A DNA stretch of 63,620 nt. It comes from Paenibacillus senegalensis JC66. GTDB taxonomy: Bacteria; Bacillota; Bacilli; Paenibacillales; NBRC-103111. The DNA is taken from the NCBI RefSeq assembly GCF_000285515.1, contig NZ_HE610957.1, positions 852,234 to 915,853 of the forward strand, written 5' to 3'. The first letter of the stretch is position 1, and the number at the start of each line of letters is the position of its first letter. The position numbers were made by a program, and so were the translations under genes. The notes below the pieces were generated by a model that did no database searches, was not told the origin of the DNA, and saw only the letters and a program-made list of their open reading frames with translations. This document shows, in pieces, positions 1-8,944 of the stretch.

Positions 1-1
1 C

Positions 2-172
2 AAGGTTCACGTCGAGTTTGGGATTGTGGCATTAGCCCACAATCTATTGAAAGTGGCAGGTATCCGCCTGACTACTTTCCGGGAAAACAGACAAACCAAA
101 AAAATGGACGGAAAACATTACGGTTTTCCGTCCATTTATTTTGGGGACTTATTGGACAGCCCCAGTTGCTGA
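2..172 (+). mobile_element. 3' end of an IS1182-like transposase gene (cut by window edge)
   Basis: The frame from base 2 to the TGA at 170-172 reads as a transposase C-terminus containing VEFGIVALAHNLLKVAG, the usual ending of IS1182/IS5-group DDE transposases. It is followed by a 13-bp-arm hairpin (104-135) and a sequence, GGGGACTTATTGGACAGCCCC (143-163, itself the likely right terminal repeat), seen again in degenerate form at 51055-51075. The open frame runs through the putative terminal repeat and stops 9 nt beyond it, so the last residues may come from host DNA. Most of the element lies outside the window. Confidence 0.65.
104..135. repeat. Perfect inverted repeat inside IS 3' end
   Basis: ATGGACGGAAAAC, a 6-nt loop, then GTTTTCCGTCCAT: a 13-bp perfect stem located 7 nt inside the putative IS terminal repeat. 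It could act as a terminator that insulates the element. A comparable hairpin with the same inner GGAAAAC/GTTTTCC bases lies at 51011-51054. Confidence 0.7.
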
Positions 173-212
173 CATAATGGGAAGCTGCCTTTTAACGAAA
201 TTGCCGTACTGA

Positions 213-440
213 CTAGCAGTGAATAGCTCTTAGAATGATAACCAACAGAATAAACAGCACGAGGATGATCCCCGCGGAGGTGCCGGCACCGCCAACGGCA
301 GCACCACATGAATAGCCGCCAACATTCGAACCACAAGGATACCCGCCTCCAGCAGACAGAACGGATGCCGGATTCATATTTGCACTGTGTACATACATCG
401 GCCCCACATTGGCCATATTCGGACCTACATTAGCTCCCAT
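213..440 (-). CDS. YjcZ-family sporulation peptide
   Basis: 75 aa. The C-terminal half is one hydrophobic segment, SAGIILVLFILLVIILRA, preceded by a Gly/Cys-rich stretch, which is the hallmark of the YjcZ/tiny-TM family found in endospore formers; these peptides are usually made late in sporulation and function is unknown. The N-terminal 40 residues are Asn/Met/Val/Gly-rich with a repeated ANVGP motif, longer than in typical YjcZ peptides (about 30-50 aa). The start at 440 has AAAGGAG 11 nt upstream; the longer frame to 491 has no ribosome site. A sigma-K-like -10 lies at 479-487, agreeing with mother-cell expression (inference). Confidence 0.8.
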   Translation of the reverse strand: MGANVGPNMANVGPMYVHSANMNPASVLSAGGGYPCGSNVGGYSCGAAVGGAGTSAGIILVLFILLVIILRAIHC

Positions 441-478
441 GAATAACCCAACTCCTTTATTAGACTCATGACACACTG

Positions 479-487
479 TATTGTATG
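479..487 (-). promoter_or_regulatory. Putative sigma-K -10 element for the YjcZ gene
   Basis: On the minus strand the bases read CATACAATA, matching the sigma-K -10 consensus CATANNNTA, about 39 nt before the start codon and just upstream of the ribosome site. The -35 region (needs only AC at the right spacing) is not convincing. Inference from consensus and gene family. Confidence 0.4.
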
Positions 488-566
488 TCATGGGTAAGAA
501 GCGGATTGGATAGCTGCCTAGCGGGACAGGAAAAAGGTGTATGCCTACAGGCGGGAGTCCAGCTGC

Positions 567-1442
567 TTACAAATCTTGATTCAGCTTGCGCAAATACTGC
601 TTAAGAGCGGGTCCCAAATCGTTTCTTTTCAATGCGTATTCAATAGAAGCCTGCATGTAGCCCAGCTTATCTCCTACGTCAAACCGTTTGCCTGAATATT
701 GAAAAGCCAGCATCGGTTGGGTGCGGTTCAAAACTCTCAGTCCATCCGTTAGCTGAATCTCGCCTCCCCGGCCCGGCTGACACGTCTCCAGCACGGAAAA
801 AATTTCCGGCTGTAAAATATATCGGCCTATTACCGCTAAGTTCGAAGGCGCCTGTTCCTGCCCCGGCTTCTCCACGAGATCATGGATTGGAATACGCGGG
901 CCCGACGATTGCAGCTTGGGCGAAACGATCCCGTAACGCTCCACATCCTCCCACGCTACCTCCTGAACAGCAATAACCGACTGCCCTGTGTCATCATATA
1001 CATCCATCATTTGTTTAATGCAAGGAGGGTCAGCATCCATAATGTCATCACCCAGCAGTAGAGCAAAAGGCTCCTCACCTATAAATTTACGCGCACACAG
1101 CACCGCATGCCCCAGCCCTAAAGGCTGCTTCTGGCGGATATAATGAACATCCACCAGATTCGACACTTCTTGAACAAGCGACAGAAGCTCCTCACTGCCC
1201 TTTTCCTCCAGCAACAGCTCCAGCTCTACCGATTTATCAAAATGATCCTCAATCGCCCGCTTGCTGCGTCCGGTAACAATGATGACATCCTCTATTCCCG
1301 AGGCAATCGCCTCTTCAACAATATATTGAATCGCCGGTTTATCCACGATGGGCAGCATTTCCTTGGGCTGGGCTTTGGTTGCCGGTAAAAATCGCGTACC
1401 TAGTCCGGCAGCAGGAATAATGGCTTTGCGTACTTTTCCCAT
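567..1442 (-). CDS. galU: UTP--glucose-1-phosphate uridylyltransferase
   Basis: 291 aa, full length for GalU/GtaB. Makes UDP-glucose from UTP and glucose-1-phosphate, the donor for teichoic acid glucosylation, exopolysaccharide and glycolipids. The N-terminus has the nucleotidyltransferase signature (IIPAAGLGTRFLPATKAQPKEM, residues 8-29), followed by DKPAIQYIVEEA and the GHAVLCA motif near residue 110. AAAGGG lies 9 nt before the ATG. Stand-alone gene, downstream of the LysR gene on the same strand; no clear terminator was found after it. Confidence 0.95.
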   Translation of the reverse strand: MGKVRKAIIPAAGLGTRFLPATKAQPKEMLPIVDKPAIQYIVEEAIASGIEDVIIVTGRSKRAIEDHFDKSVELELLLEEKGSEELLSLVQEVSNLVDVHYIRQKQPLGLGHAVLCARKFIGEEPFALLLGDDIMDADPPCIKQMMDVYDDTGQSVIAVQEVAWEDVERYGIVSPKLQSSGPRIPIHDLVEKPGQEQAPSNLAVIGRYILQPEIFSVLETCQPGRGGEIQLTDGLRVLNRTQPMLAFQYSGKRFDVGDKLGYMQASIEYALKRNDLGPALKQYLRKLNQDL

Positions 1443-1619
1443 CGCTATCGTCCCTTTCTTTGTTGAAACTGTTCTGGATCCTCAATCCCTGTCCCTGCCG
1501 TCCAGCCGACCGCCGCATCATGCATCTCACCTTCACGCTCCCATAAAATTCTGCACCCGCTGCAATGTTCAAACCGAAGCAAACGGCAAACCTTCGAGCC
1601 GAATCCTCCACATCCAAGC

Positions 1620-2531
1620 TTACAGATACTGGTTCAAATCGCGTTCCCGTATAAACGTGAGAAAAGCTACCGCCGAAATTGGCAGCAATGCGGATTTTAA
1701 ATGAATGCTATAAAACTTCCGGTGAAAGCGGAGACCTTCAATAGACCGCGTATGCAAAAGCCCCAGCGCCGCCTCGTGCTTAACGGAAGCCGCAGAAATA
1801 ATAGAAATGCCAAGATTCGATTCTACCGCAGATTTAACAGCTCCCGTGCTTCCCAATTCCATAACGATGCGAATTCGCTCAGGGTCAATGCCCTGCTCCC
1901 TGAACGCTTCTTCCATCACTTTGCGCGTGCCCGACCCCTGCTCCCGTAATATAAACGGGTAATCGAGCACATCCTCCACTGTAATCTTGTCTTTTGCGGC
2001 AAGCGGATGCGATGAGGACAATACCAGTTTAAGCTCATCGTTCAAAACGGGCTCCAACTGTACATCGGGATGATCGACCGGTGCTTCCACCAAGCCGAAA
2101 TTAAGCTGATGCTGCAAAATATCGCCCAATATCTGAGTCGTATTCATTACCTTCAGACTTACCGAAACATGCGGGTATTCCTGGCCAAAGGGTCCGAGCA
2201 GCCGCGGCAAAATGTATTCGCCAATCGTCAGGCTGGCGCCAAGATGAAGCCGTCCCTCCAGCATATGCGCGAAGCGTGACATTTCCTTCTCCGTCTGCTC
2301 CATTAATTCCTTACTGCGTTTCGCATAAGGCAGCAGCGCCTTGCCGGCCTCGGTCAAGTCTATCTTTTTCGTTGTCCGGTTAAACATTTTTGTACCGAAA
2401 TAGTCCTCCAATGCCTGGATCTGCATCGTAACGGCCGGCTGTGTCATATGCAGCGCTTGGGCCGCACTGGAGAAGCTGCCTTTTTCGGCTACTGTATAGA
2501 ACGTGTGCAATTGATGGAAATTAAACGCCAC
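1620..2531 (-). CDS. LysR-family transcriptional regulator
   Basis: 303 aa with the chosen GTG start. The N-terminal winged helix-turn-helix (FHQLHTFYTVAEKGSFSSAA..MTQPAVTMQIQALE, residues 4-45) is clearly LysR; the rest is the periplasmic-binding-like effector domain. The frame is open up to 2594, but the GTG at 2529-2531 has AAGG 10 nt upstream and gives a normal LysR N-terminus. The HTH resembles CysL/CbbR-type regulators, but the effector cannot be told. Its target is not obvious: LysR genes usually face a divergent target, and the gene behind it (2673-3110) runs the same way. Confidence 0.9.
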   Translation of the reverse strand: MAFNFHQLHTFYTVAEKGSFSSAAQALHMTQPAVTMQIQALEDYFGTKMFNRTTKKIDLTEAGKALLPYAKRSKELMEQTEKEMSRFAHMLEGRLHLGASLTIGEYILPRLLGPFGQEYPHVSVSLKVMNTTQILGDILQHQLNFGLVEAPVDHPDVQLEPVLNDELKLVLSSSHPLAAKDKITVEDVLDYPFILREQGSGTRKVMEEAFREQGIDPERIRIVMELGSTGAVKSAVESNLGISIISAASVKHEAALGLLHTRSIEGLRFHRKFYSIHLKSALLPISAVAFLTFIRERDLNQYL

Positions 2532-2599
2532 TATTCTCAAACCTTTCTCGCTATCTCCGGGTTTCCTGTCCTTACCCTGATCACCGCTTGTCATAAATA

Positions 2600-2646
2600 A
2601 ACAGCCGGGTCATGGGTGCAAACCCTTCCGGCTGTTGTCCTATTCT
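2600..2646 (-). terminator. Stem-loop after the 2673-3110 gene
   Basis: AACAGCCGG / CCGGCTGTT arms with an inner AAGGGT/ACCC stem. The following bases are only moderately T-rich. Probably ends the 2673-3110 transcript before the LysR gene. Confidence 0.6.
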
Positions 2647-2672
2647 GGTCTACTAGCACATCTATCCTTAAG

Positions 2673-3110
2673 CTATTTTCGCTTGCGGCTGTTTTTAATC
2701 AAGGTCATTCTGCGGGAATGGCGCAGCCATGAGTAGTATGACTTCAGATCACGCAGTTCAATCGTTTCTGACATTCTTCCCAAAAACGTAACCACGATCA
2801 TCTTGTAGAGCGGATTACCGGCAATATCGGTTTCATTATCAAGCAAAGCAAACTCGGCAACCATAACGAGATCCTCGTCTATTAAATAGACATCTTCTTC
2901 ATTGCGATAGTAAGATTCCACCTTGCCGTCCTTCAACTTCTTCCATAAAAAGGAGCAAATGTCTTCGAATCCAGTCTTCTCGCTTTCCACACGGGAACTC
3001 CAGCGATCTTGGGCATGGTGGGTAATCACGATGTCGGCGATTTTCTTGTCGGACAGCAATACATAAAAAGGTTCATACGTGCTCCAACGCTCCATCATCT
3101 TATCCCTCAT
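2673..3110 (-). CDS. Conserved hypothetical protein, 145 aa
   Basis: Not recognised. A mixed charged soluble protein beginning MRDKMMERWSTYEPFYVLLSDKK, with a basic C-terminus (HSRRMTLIKNSRKRK). The stretch VITHHAQDRWSSR resembles the conserved H-A-x-x-R-W/M-x-x-R element of small toxin-like or RelE/BrnT-like folds, but this is too short to assign. The ATG at 3110 follows GGGGGGAG by 11 nt; a second ATG lies 15 nt further in. Own terminator downstream. No signal peptide or membrane segment. Confidence 0.7.
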   Translation of the reverse strand: MRDKMMERWSTYEPFYVLLSDKKIADIVITHHAQDRWSSRVESEKTGFEDICSFLWKKLKDGKVESYYRNEEDVYLIDEDLVMVAEFALLDNETDIAGNPLYKMIVVTFLGRMSETIELRDLKSYYSWLRHSRRMTLIKNSRKRK

Positions 3111-3235
3111 GACCTCTGCGGCTCCCCCCTACTAAACCAGAAAATGATTTCACCGTCAGCCTATGAGCCCATTTTACTCTATTTGCGATAACATTCCAAC
3201 GGAAATTTAGCAAAAATTAAATCGTTTTCATCATG

Positions 3236-3499
3236 TTATAAAGAGTAAAAGCGTGTTTTATCTGGTATATTACTATCATACTCTGTTTTAATCTCGTTGC
3301 GGTATGATCTTTCCACTTTTTTAACGTAAGGCAGCTTTTGCAGGGTCCGGATCGTATCCTCCAGACGTTCTTTATGTACATACATAACGACATAAAGCAG
3401 CTTGCGAGAAGTATAATGGACGGTACCGTACCGTTCCAGGTTTCTGGCGGGCTTGAGATCAGTTATCCAAACAATAAGTCCGCTTCTTTCTATAAGCAT
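3236..3499 (-). CDS. ylbG: YlbG family protein (DUF2129, UPF0298)
   Basis: 87 aa. Matches the YlbG pattern: RSGLIVWITDLKPARNLERYGTVHYTSRKLLYVVMYV at the N-terminus and a C-terminal VKKVERSYRNEI segment. Small cytoplasmic protein of unknown function, in Bacillus directly next to ylbF; here the two are separated by a divergent asparaginase gene. GGAGG lies 8 nt before the ATG at 3499, which excludes the longer frame to 3520. Confidence 0.88.
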   Translation of the reverse strand: MLIERSGLIVWITDLKPARNLERYGTVHYTSRKLLYVVMYVHKERLEDTIRTLQKLPYVKKVERSYRNEIKTEYDSNIPDKTRFYSL

Positions 3500-3545
3500 G
3501 ATACACTTCCTCCATCCCAATATTATGCATGAGGTGACCTAATCT

Positions 3546-4583
3546 ATGAATCCATCCTCTATTCTAATTCAAGTGCTGCGCGGGCAGCTGGTAGAAAGCC
3601 GGCATACCGCTCATTTAGCCATCGTTAACGAGGCCGGGCGGTTATTGTATGAATGCGGTGATCCGCATCTGCTTACGTTTATTCGTTCGAGCGCCAAGCC
3701 TTTGCAGGCATTGCCTGTTGTCGAAACCGGCGCCGCCAGCCGATATCGCTTCGGCGACCGCGAGCTGGCGCTGATCTGCTCCTCGCATAATGGCGAACCT
3801 GCCCAGGTGCAGCTGGTCGAAGAGATGCTGGCCCGTATCGGCCTGTCTGCCGCCGCACTTCAATGCGGTGTCCAGAAGCCGGCATATAAGCCGGCGGCCG
3901 ACGAGCTCTACCGCAGCTCGCAATCGCCGGGAGCGCTGCACAACACTTGCTCCGGAAAGCATGGAGGAATGCTGGCGCTAAGCCAGTTGCTCGGCGCAGA
4001 TCATCAGCATTACACGAATATTGAGCATCCGGTTCAGCAAATTATGCTTAAAACGGTCGCTGAAATGAGCGGCACCGATCCAGCCTCGATTCCGCTAGGC
4101 GTGGATGGCTGCGGTGTGCCTGTATTCGGCCTGCATCTTACTCATCTGGCTTATGCCTATGCCCGCTGGGGCAGACCCGAGCGGCTCAGCTCGACACGGG
4201 CCCAAGCCTGCCGTTCACTCATCGCCGCCATCACCGCAGAGCCTTACTATCTGGCAGGCAGCGAACGCTATGACACCCGCCTTGTGGAAGTGACCCAAGG
4301 CAAAGTCATCGGCAAGATGGGAGCCGAAGGAGTGTTCGCGCTAACACTGCCGGACAAAGGCTGGGGGCTGGCACTGAAGATAACCGACGGCAGCGAACGG
4401 GCACTCTATCCGGCTGTAACGGAAGTCCTGCGCCAGCTGGGAGCTTTGAATGAAGATCAGTGCCGTGAATTAAGCGCCTATCATCAGCCACTTATTAAGA
4501 ACAAGGCGGGGACGGTAGTCGGCCGGATCGAGGCTCAAGCCCCCATCCGCGAGGTCTGCGTAGATCTGTTCTCTGCCCGGTAG
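3546..4583 (+). CDS. Asparaginase, Rhizobium etli thermolabile type (PF06089)
   Basis: 345 aa. Hydrolyses L-asparagine to aspartate and ammonia. Family markers: LTFIRSSAKPLQALPVVETGA (residues 42-62) with the nucleophile-region RSSAKP, SSHNGEP, the CSGKHGGML motif near residue 138, and DGCGVPVFGL near 190. This family is unrelated to AnsA/AnsB asparaginases and resembles serine beta-lactamase folds. No signal peptide, so cytoplasmic. It begins 46 bp from the divergent ylbG start and ends 11 bp from the convergent ylbF stop, so transcripts of the two genes probably overlap. Confidence 0.92.
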   Translation: MNPSSILIQVLRGQLVESRHTAHLAIVNEAGRLLYECGDPHLLTFIRSSAKPLQALPVVETGAASRYRFGDRELALICSSHNGEPAQVQLVEEMLARIGLSAAALQCGVQKPAYKPAADELYRSSQSPGALHNTCSGKHGGMLALSQLLGADHQHYTNIEHPVQQIMLKTVAEMSGTDPASIPLGVDGCGVPVFGLHLTHLAYAYARWGRPERLSSTRAQACRSLIAAITAEPYYLAGSERYDTRLVEVTQGKVIGKMGAEGVFALTLPDKGWGLALKITDGSERALYPAVTEVLRQLGALNEDQCRELSAYHQPLIKNKAGTVVGRIEAQAPIREVCVDLFSAR

Positions 4584-4594
4584 CGGCAGTCCCA

Positions 4595-5062
4595 TTATCC
4601 GCAGCCGCCGCTGCAGGCCCCTCCGGAGCCGCAGCCTCCTGACCCGCAGCCGCCACTCGGTACGAGCTGATTGCCGGGTACCTTGATCGTTTCGGATACG
4701 GAATGAGCGATGGTTTGTGAGATGGCATGCAGCAGCTCATCCAGCCGCTCTTCCGCCCGCTTGAAGTTCCGGATGATCGGATGATCGTCCATCTTCTGCT
4801 GAAAATCGCGGACGGCCTGCATCGCCTCATGATAATCGGGATGAAAATGCCCGAAGCGCTCGCATTCCTCAAACAGTTCCTTCTTCTTGGCAAACTCCCT
4901 AATGAGTCTGCCCGCTTCCTCATCTTGAGCGAGCTGTTCCTTCCAGTATAAATAATCTGCCATGTCAGCAGAGCTGTTAATCCAGTCACCAAGCTCATAG
5001 GCTTGTATTAGCAGGGCCGACATGTCCAATGTATCGGCTTCCAAGAGACTCATCTCTCCCAT
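4595..5062 (-). CDS. ylbF: YlbF/YmcA family regulator (RicF-like) with Cys-rich tail
   Basis: 155 aa. A helical DUF964 domain (residues 1-125), as in YlbF/RicF of Bacillus, a subunit of the RicA-RicF-RicT complex that assists RNase Y mRNA processing and affects competence, sporulation and biofilms. The C-terminus ends in SGGCGSGGCGSGGACSGGCG with cysteines at 139, 144, 150 and 154; Ric proteins of Bacillus bind [4Fe-4S] clusters through C-terminal cysteines, so a cluster site is likely here. AAGGAG lies 4 nt before the ATG chosen; an ATG 9 nt further in is possible. Convergent with the asparaginase gene. Confidence 0.88.
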   Translation of the reverse strand: MGEMSLLEADTLDMSALLIQAYELGDWINSSADMADYLYWKEQLAQDEEAGRLIREFAKKKELFEECERFGHFHPDYHEAMQAVRDFQQKMDDHPIIRNFKRAEERLDELLHAISQTIAHSVSETIKVPGNQLVPSGGCGSGGCGSGGACSGGCG

Positions 5063-5145
5063 GTCACTCCTTTTGCATAACTTTTTTTGCAGAACCATGT
5101 TCTTCTCCATCATACCATGAATTCGGCAGTTGTTATGCAGTTTTT

Positions 5146-7092
5146 TCAGCTGATGCCCGGCAGCAAGATTTGGATAGCCTGCCAATTGGCAGGATCGTGC
5201 ACAGCCTCCCTGCCATTTTCCAAGCCTTTAACGAACCAGCCGCCATCCCTCTCCTGTACGGATAGAGGCAGCAGGCGGAATTCCTTATCATTCGCAAGAA
5301 GCTTAAGATGAGCTTTCCAGGCTATAGCTTGACGTACCATTTCCTTGTAGGTGGAGCTGTGGTAGCTTTGCAGCTGTCTGTACCATTTGAGCGGATTGTC
5401 TCTCCATCCGGGAAACAGCTCGTCATCGCCGGGAATTTGACTATCGACCGGCCAAGAGCTCCAATAGTAATCGGTAAGCATGATGCCCTGAGCTTCGCCC
5501 TCGTTGGCGAACCGCATCTCCGCCTCCTCCGCAGGCAAACTCTCAGCAGGCCATGTGCGGAATAAGCGATCAGCCTTTACCGCAGTCATGCTTTTGGTGT
5601 TGGACACCTGTCCTTCCGCAGCGCAGCCCCACTGGCTGATCGTCTGCTCCACATGCTCCGGTATTCCGGTTTTGGCAATTGCTCGCAGAAAAGCAAGACA
5701 ATCGTTGGCCGTATACCCTTCGGCGAACGCCTGCTGGACGCTTTTGCGAGACAAGCGGTAAATAGCCACTGTATCGGAAACCGCCCTTTCGGCCATCGCG
5801 TCCAAATGCCAGTGAATGGAGAAGGAAACATCCGGCGGCACAATAACCTCATAATCCGGCTGAACGAAGCAGGCAGCCTCCGCTTCCGGAAGATGCTGCT
5901 GCCGGCTTGAAGCATTGTTCAACGATAGAGGAGAAAAGACAGGCTGCAGTACGATGGAATGAGCATCTTCACCGCTCATCTCCAGCCAGCCAAATGCCCG
6001 CATAGGCATTATCCACAATTTTGCCGCTTCCTTCCATAGCTGCTGCTCTTCCGTCAGCTTGCCAGCCCTGTCACCATCTGTCTTTATCATGCTTTCTTCA
6101 ACATGTCTGTTCGGCAGCAGGTCGTGAGCGCTCAGCCACTGCAGAGCATCCGTCCAGAATACCGGCCCGCCCGCCGGCTGCCTTTCCAGCCACATAACGA
6201 AATGTTGCAGCCATACCGGAAGGCGCAGCAAGCTGATTTTTTTCCAGACTCTGTAGAGCACCTGGCGCATTTCGTCCGCGGACAAGCTTAACCAGCCTTG
6301 CACGCGCAGAGGACGCGGCTTTAGGCAATCATTCTGGATTTCAATCAGACGCAGCTTTAACAATATATCGAGAATTAGCGCCAAGTGATCCGGATACGCC
6401 TCGCAGCTGACATATTCCAGCGAGAGCGGGCGAAGCGTTTCCGCCTCCAGTTCAAGCTGCTGGGCCCATTTGCTCAAATGCCGTTTGGAGACTACTCCGC
6501 TGCGGGTCAGCTTAACCTCATTTGCTGCGAAATATCGCAAGGAAAACAACACCTCAAACAGCAAATCCCGACAGCCCTGGGCATGTATCTTCGCTTGCGA
6601 TTTTGGCTGCAGCGGAACAAAACCTCCCCGCTGCGGTTCGTCCTGCCAAATGACAGACGCACCACTGTCAACAAAAAGCTGCTGATGCCATCCGGCCGCT
6701 GACTCCATCGGTACAGCAAACACCGGTTCTCCCCAGGTGCGGGCAAATCCGAAAACAATGCCTCTTTTACGCAAGCCGGCCAGGCCCCTGGCCAGTTCCG
6801 CACCGGCTATGCCGCCGGACAGACCCTCTTTTTCCAAGGAAGACTGCATAAACGGTTTTAAACCGAAGAAGCGGAAAATCGTTCGCAGCGTCAGCTTCTC
6901 CTCAGGATCGAGCGCTAGCAGCACCTGATTGGGAGGAGCTTCTTCTCCGGCTTCGGTACCGTGCCAAACCTGCCGGAAGAATGGGATGGAGCCGCTTAAC
7001 CTAACATCGCTTCCTCTGCCCCAGCTATCGGCAATGATGCGTTCGAGACGTGAAGGAATCCGCTGCGCAAAATCATCTATGCTTAGCATCAT
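5146..7092 (-). CDS. Helicase-associated protein (XPB/Ssl2 N-terminal-like, Helicase_C_3)
   Basis: 648 aa, no ATPase motifs. Residues about 415-540 (FVQPDYEVIVPPDV...VSDTVAIYRLSRKSVQQAFAEG...FLRAIAKTGIPEHVEQTISQWG) match the Helicase_C_3/XPB N-terminal type domain seen in bacterial helicase partners. The rest looks like winged-helix segments (RSGVVSKRHLSKWAQQL near residue 200). Its ATG overlaps the TGA of the XPB-like helicase (ATGA, 7089-7092), so the two are translationally coupled and probably form a complex, comparable to archaeal XPB-Bax1. DNA repair or transcription-coupled remodelling is inferred, not shown. Confidence 0.85.
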   Translation of the reverse strand: MMLSIDDFAQRIPSRLERIIADSWGRGSDVRLSGSIPFFRQVWHGTEAGEEAPPNQVLLALDPEEKLTLRTIFRFFGLKPFMQSSLEKEGLSGGIAGAELARGLAGLRKRGIVFGFARTWGEPVFAVPMESAAGWHQQLFVDSGASVIWQDEPQRGGFVPLQPKSQAKIHAQGCRDLLFEVLFSLRYFAANEVKLTRSGVVSKRHLSKWAQQLELEAETLRPLSLEYVSCEAYPDHLALILDILLKLRLIEIQNDCLKPRPLRVQGWLSLSADEMRQVLYRVWKKISLLRLPVWLQHFVMWLERQPAGGPVFWTDALQWLSAHDLLPNRHVEESMIKTDGDRAGKLTEEQQLWKEAAKLWIMPMRAFGWLEMSGEDAHSIVLQPVFSPLSLNNASSRQQHLPEAEAACFVQPDYEVIVPPDVSFSIHWHLDAMAERAVSDTVAIYRLSRKSVQQAFAEGYTANDCLAFLRAIAKTGIPEHVEQTISQWGCAAEGQVSNTKSMTAVKADRLFRTWPAESLPAEEAEMRFANEGEAQGIMLTDYYWSSWPVDSQIPGDDELFPGWRDNPLKWYRQLQSYHSSTYKEMVRQAIAWKAHLKLLANDKEFRLLPLSVQERDGGWFVKGLENGREAVHDPANWQAIQILLPGIS

Positions 7093-8789
7093 GATAAGAA
7101 AGCCTCCTGAAGCACTTCTTGTTCATCCAGCAGCTGATATTTGTAGCCTTGCTCAACCAAAAACAGCTGGCGGTTTAAGGCAAATTCCTGTTCCTTGGTA
7201 TTTGCACTGACTATAGAATAGAAAATCGCTTCGTTCGCTCCGGCCTTAGGCCGTAAAATCCTTCCCAGCCGCTGTGCTTCCTCCTGACGCGAGCCAAAGC
7301 TTCCGGAAATCTGGATCGCAACTGCGGCATCAGGTAAATCAATGGCAAAATTGGCTACTTTGGAGACGACGAGCGGATTCACCCTGCCTTCACGAAACTG
7401 CTTGTACAGCTCCTCCCGTTCCTCATGAGGCATCTGTCCGCTAATGAATGGCGCCCCTGTCAATTCGGCCAACTGGCGCAGTTGATCCAAATATTGACCA
7501 ATGAGCAGGGTCGGCATGCCGGCATGCTTTTGGAGCAGCGCCTGAACCACGGCGAATTTTCGTTTGTTTTCGGCCGCTGCTCTCGTTTTATGCCGTGCCG
7601 AAAGCCGTTCATACTCCTGCTTGGCCTCCGGATCCAGTGCCACATGAACCTCACGGCATTCCACCGTGGCTAAATAGCCGTCGCCTTCCAGCGACTTCCA
7701 GGGGACGTCTATACGTTTCGGGCCAATTAAGGAATAGACCTCTTTCTCGCACCCGTCTTCACGAACCAAGGTGGCGGTAAGCCCCAGGCGGCGGGTCGCC
7801 TGGATTTCCGCGGTCACCCGGAAAATAGGCGCAGGAAGCAAATGCACCTCGTCATAAATGATTAATCCCCAATCTCTTTTATTGAACAGATGCATATGTT
7901 TGAATGGGGCATCCTTACTTTTCCGATGTGTCAAAATCTGATAAGTCGCAATCGTTACGGGCCTCACTTCTTTACGGTCCCCGTCGTATTCTCCTATCCA
8001 TTCTTCAGGCAAATCCGTGATGTTCAGAAGCTCGCGCTTCCACTGCTTGACCGAGGAGACATTAGGAGTGAGAATCAAAGTAGCGCACTGCAGTCTGCAC
8101 ATTGCGCCGATGCCGATAACGGTTTTCCCCGCCCCACAGGGCAAAATCAGCACCCCGCTGCCTCCATGCCGGCTGCCTTCTCTGTAAAATGCTTCTACCG
8201 CTTGCTCCTGATAAGGCCTAAGCGCAAACGGCAGCCCGCTGCGAGTCTCCTCCAGCAGCTGACAGGGCAGCTTCTCTCCTTCATGAAATCCTGCCTCATC
8301 CTCCACCGGATAGCCGAGGCTCATCAGTTCCTGCTTCAAGAACCCCCGTGCTTGTTCTTCAATCAGAACCGAATGAGCATCCAGCCGCTCTCCGAACCAT
8401 CCCTTTAAGGAACGGTACGAGATCAATTCATTAAGAAGGGCCGGCCTTTTGCATACAAGTGTTAGCTGATCCCCGTCGGTTTCCAGCTTCAATAGACCAT
8501 ACCTGTCTGTAATGTCCAAAATTTCCGAACGGATCGATGTAGGAATTCCGAATTTGCTTTCCTCGGCCAAAAAATCAATCATTTCACCCGGCCTCATTCC
8601 ACAAGCCATTGCATTCCACAAAGAAAGCGGGGTGAGTTTGTAAGTATGAATGTTGGCAGGGCTTTTTACTAAATCGGCAAAGCGGCTTAACTGATCTCTG
8701 ACAGCTTCAAAATCCGGATGATCGACTTCCAGCAGTATTGTAAAATCGTTTAAAATAAACAAAGGCGGCTCGTATCGCTTCGTTCTCAA
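7089..8789 (-). CDS. XPB-type DEAD/DEAH (SF2) DNA helicase
   Basis: 566 aa. A 180-residue N-terminal XPB-like region (FILNDFTILLEVDHP...) is followed by RecA domain 1 with LRPYQEQAV, Walker A PCGAGKT (about residues 217-223), DEVH (about 313-316) and GLTATLVRED, then RecA domain 2 ending in SRQEEAQRLGRILRPK (motif VI). These are the signatures of XPB/Rad25 3'-5' helicases. The TTG start at 8787-8789 is chosen because GGGAGG lies 9 nt upstream; the longer ATG frame to 8837 has no ribosome site. First gene of a likely XPB - partner - ylbF transcription unit. Confidence 0.92.
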   Translation of the reverse strand: MRTKRYEPPLFILNDFTILLEVDHPDFEAVRDQLSRFADLVKSPANIHTYKLTPLSLWNAMACGMRPGEMIDFLAEESKFGIPTSIRSEILDITDRYGLLKLETDGDQLTLVCKRPALLNELISYRSLKGWFGERLDAHSVLIEEQARGFLKQELMSLGYPVEDEAGFHEGEKLPCQLLEETRSGLPFALRPYQEQAVEAFYREGSRHGGSGVLILPCGAGKTVIGIGAMCRLQCATLILTPNVSSVKQWKRELLNITDLPEEWIGEYDGDRKEVRPVTIATYQILTHRKSKDAPFKHMHLFNKRDWGLIIYDEVHLLPAPIFRVTAEIQATRRLGLTATLVREDGCEKEVYSLIGPKRIDVPWKSLEGDGYLATVECREVHVALDPEAKQEYERLSARHKTRAAAENKRKFAVVQALLQKHAGMPTLLIGQYLDQLRQLAELTGAPFISGQMPHEEREELYKQFREGRVNPLVVSKVANFAIDLPDAAVAIQISGSFGSRQEEAQRLGRILRPKAGANEAIFYSIVSANTKEQEFALNRQLFLVEQGYKYQLLDEQEVLQEAFLS

Positions 8790-8944
8790 GTGGGTGTACC
8801 TCCCTAACCTAGATATTTCTAGTATGAAGGGAACCATCTCGTTTTAAACGTCCTTCTTGCCTCAGCCTCTGCCCCCAAAGCCCGCTTGCAAGGATTAACC
8901 AGCGATGCCCAACACTTTCTTCCCTCCGCTGGCATGCGTCCCGA

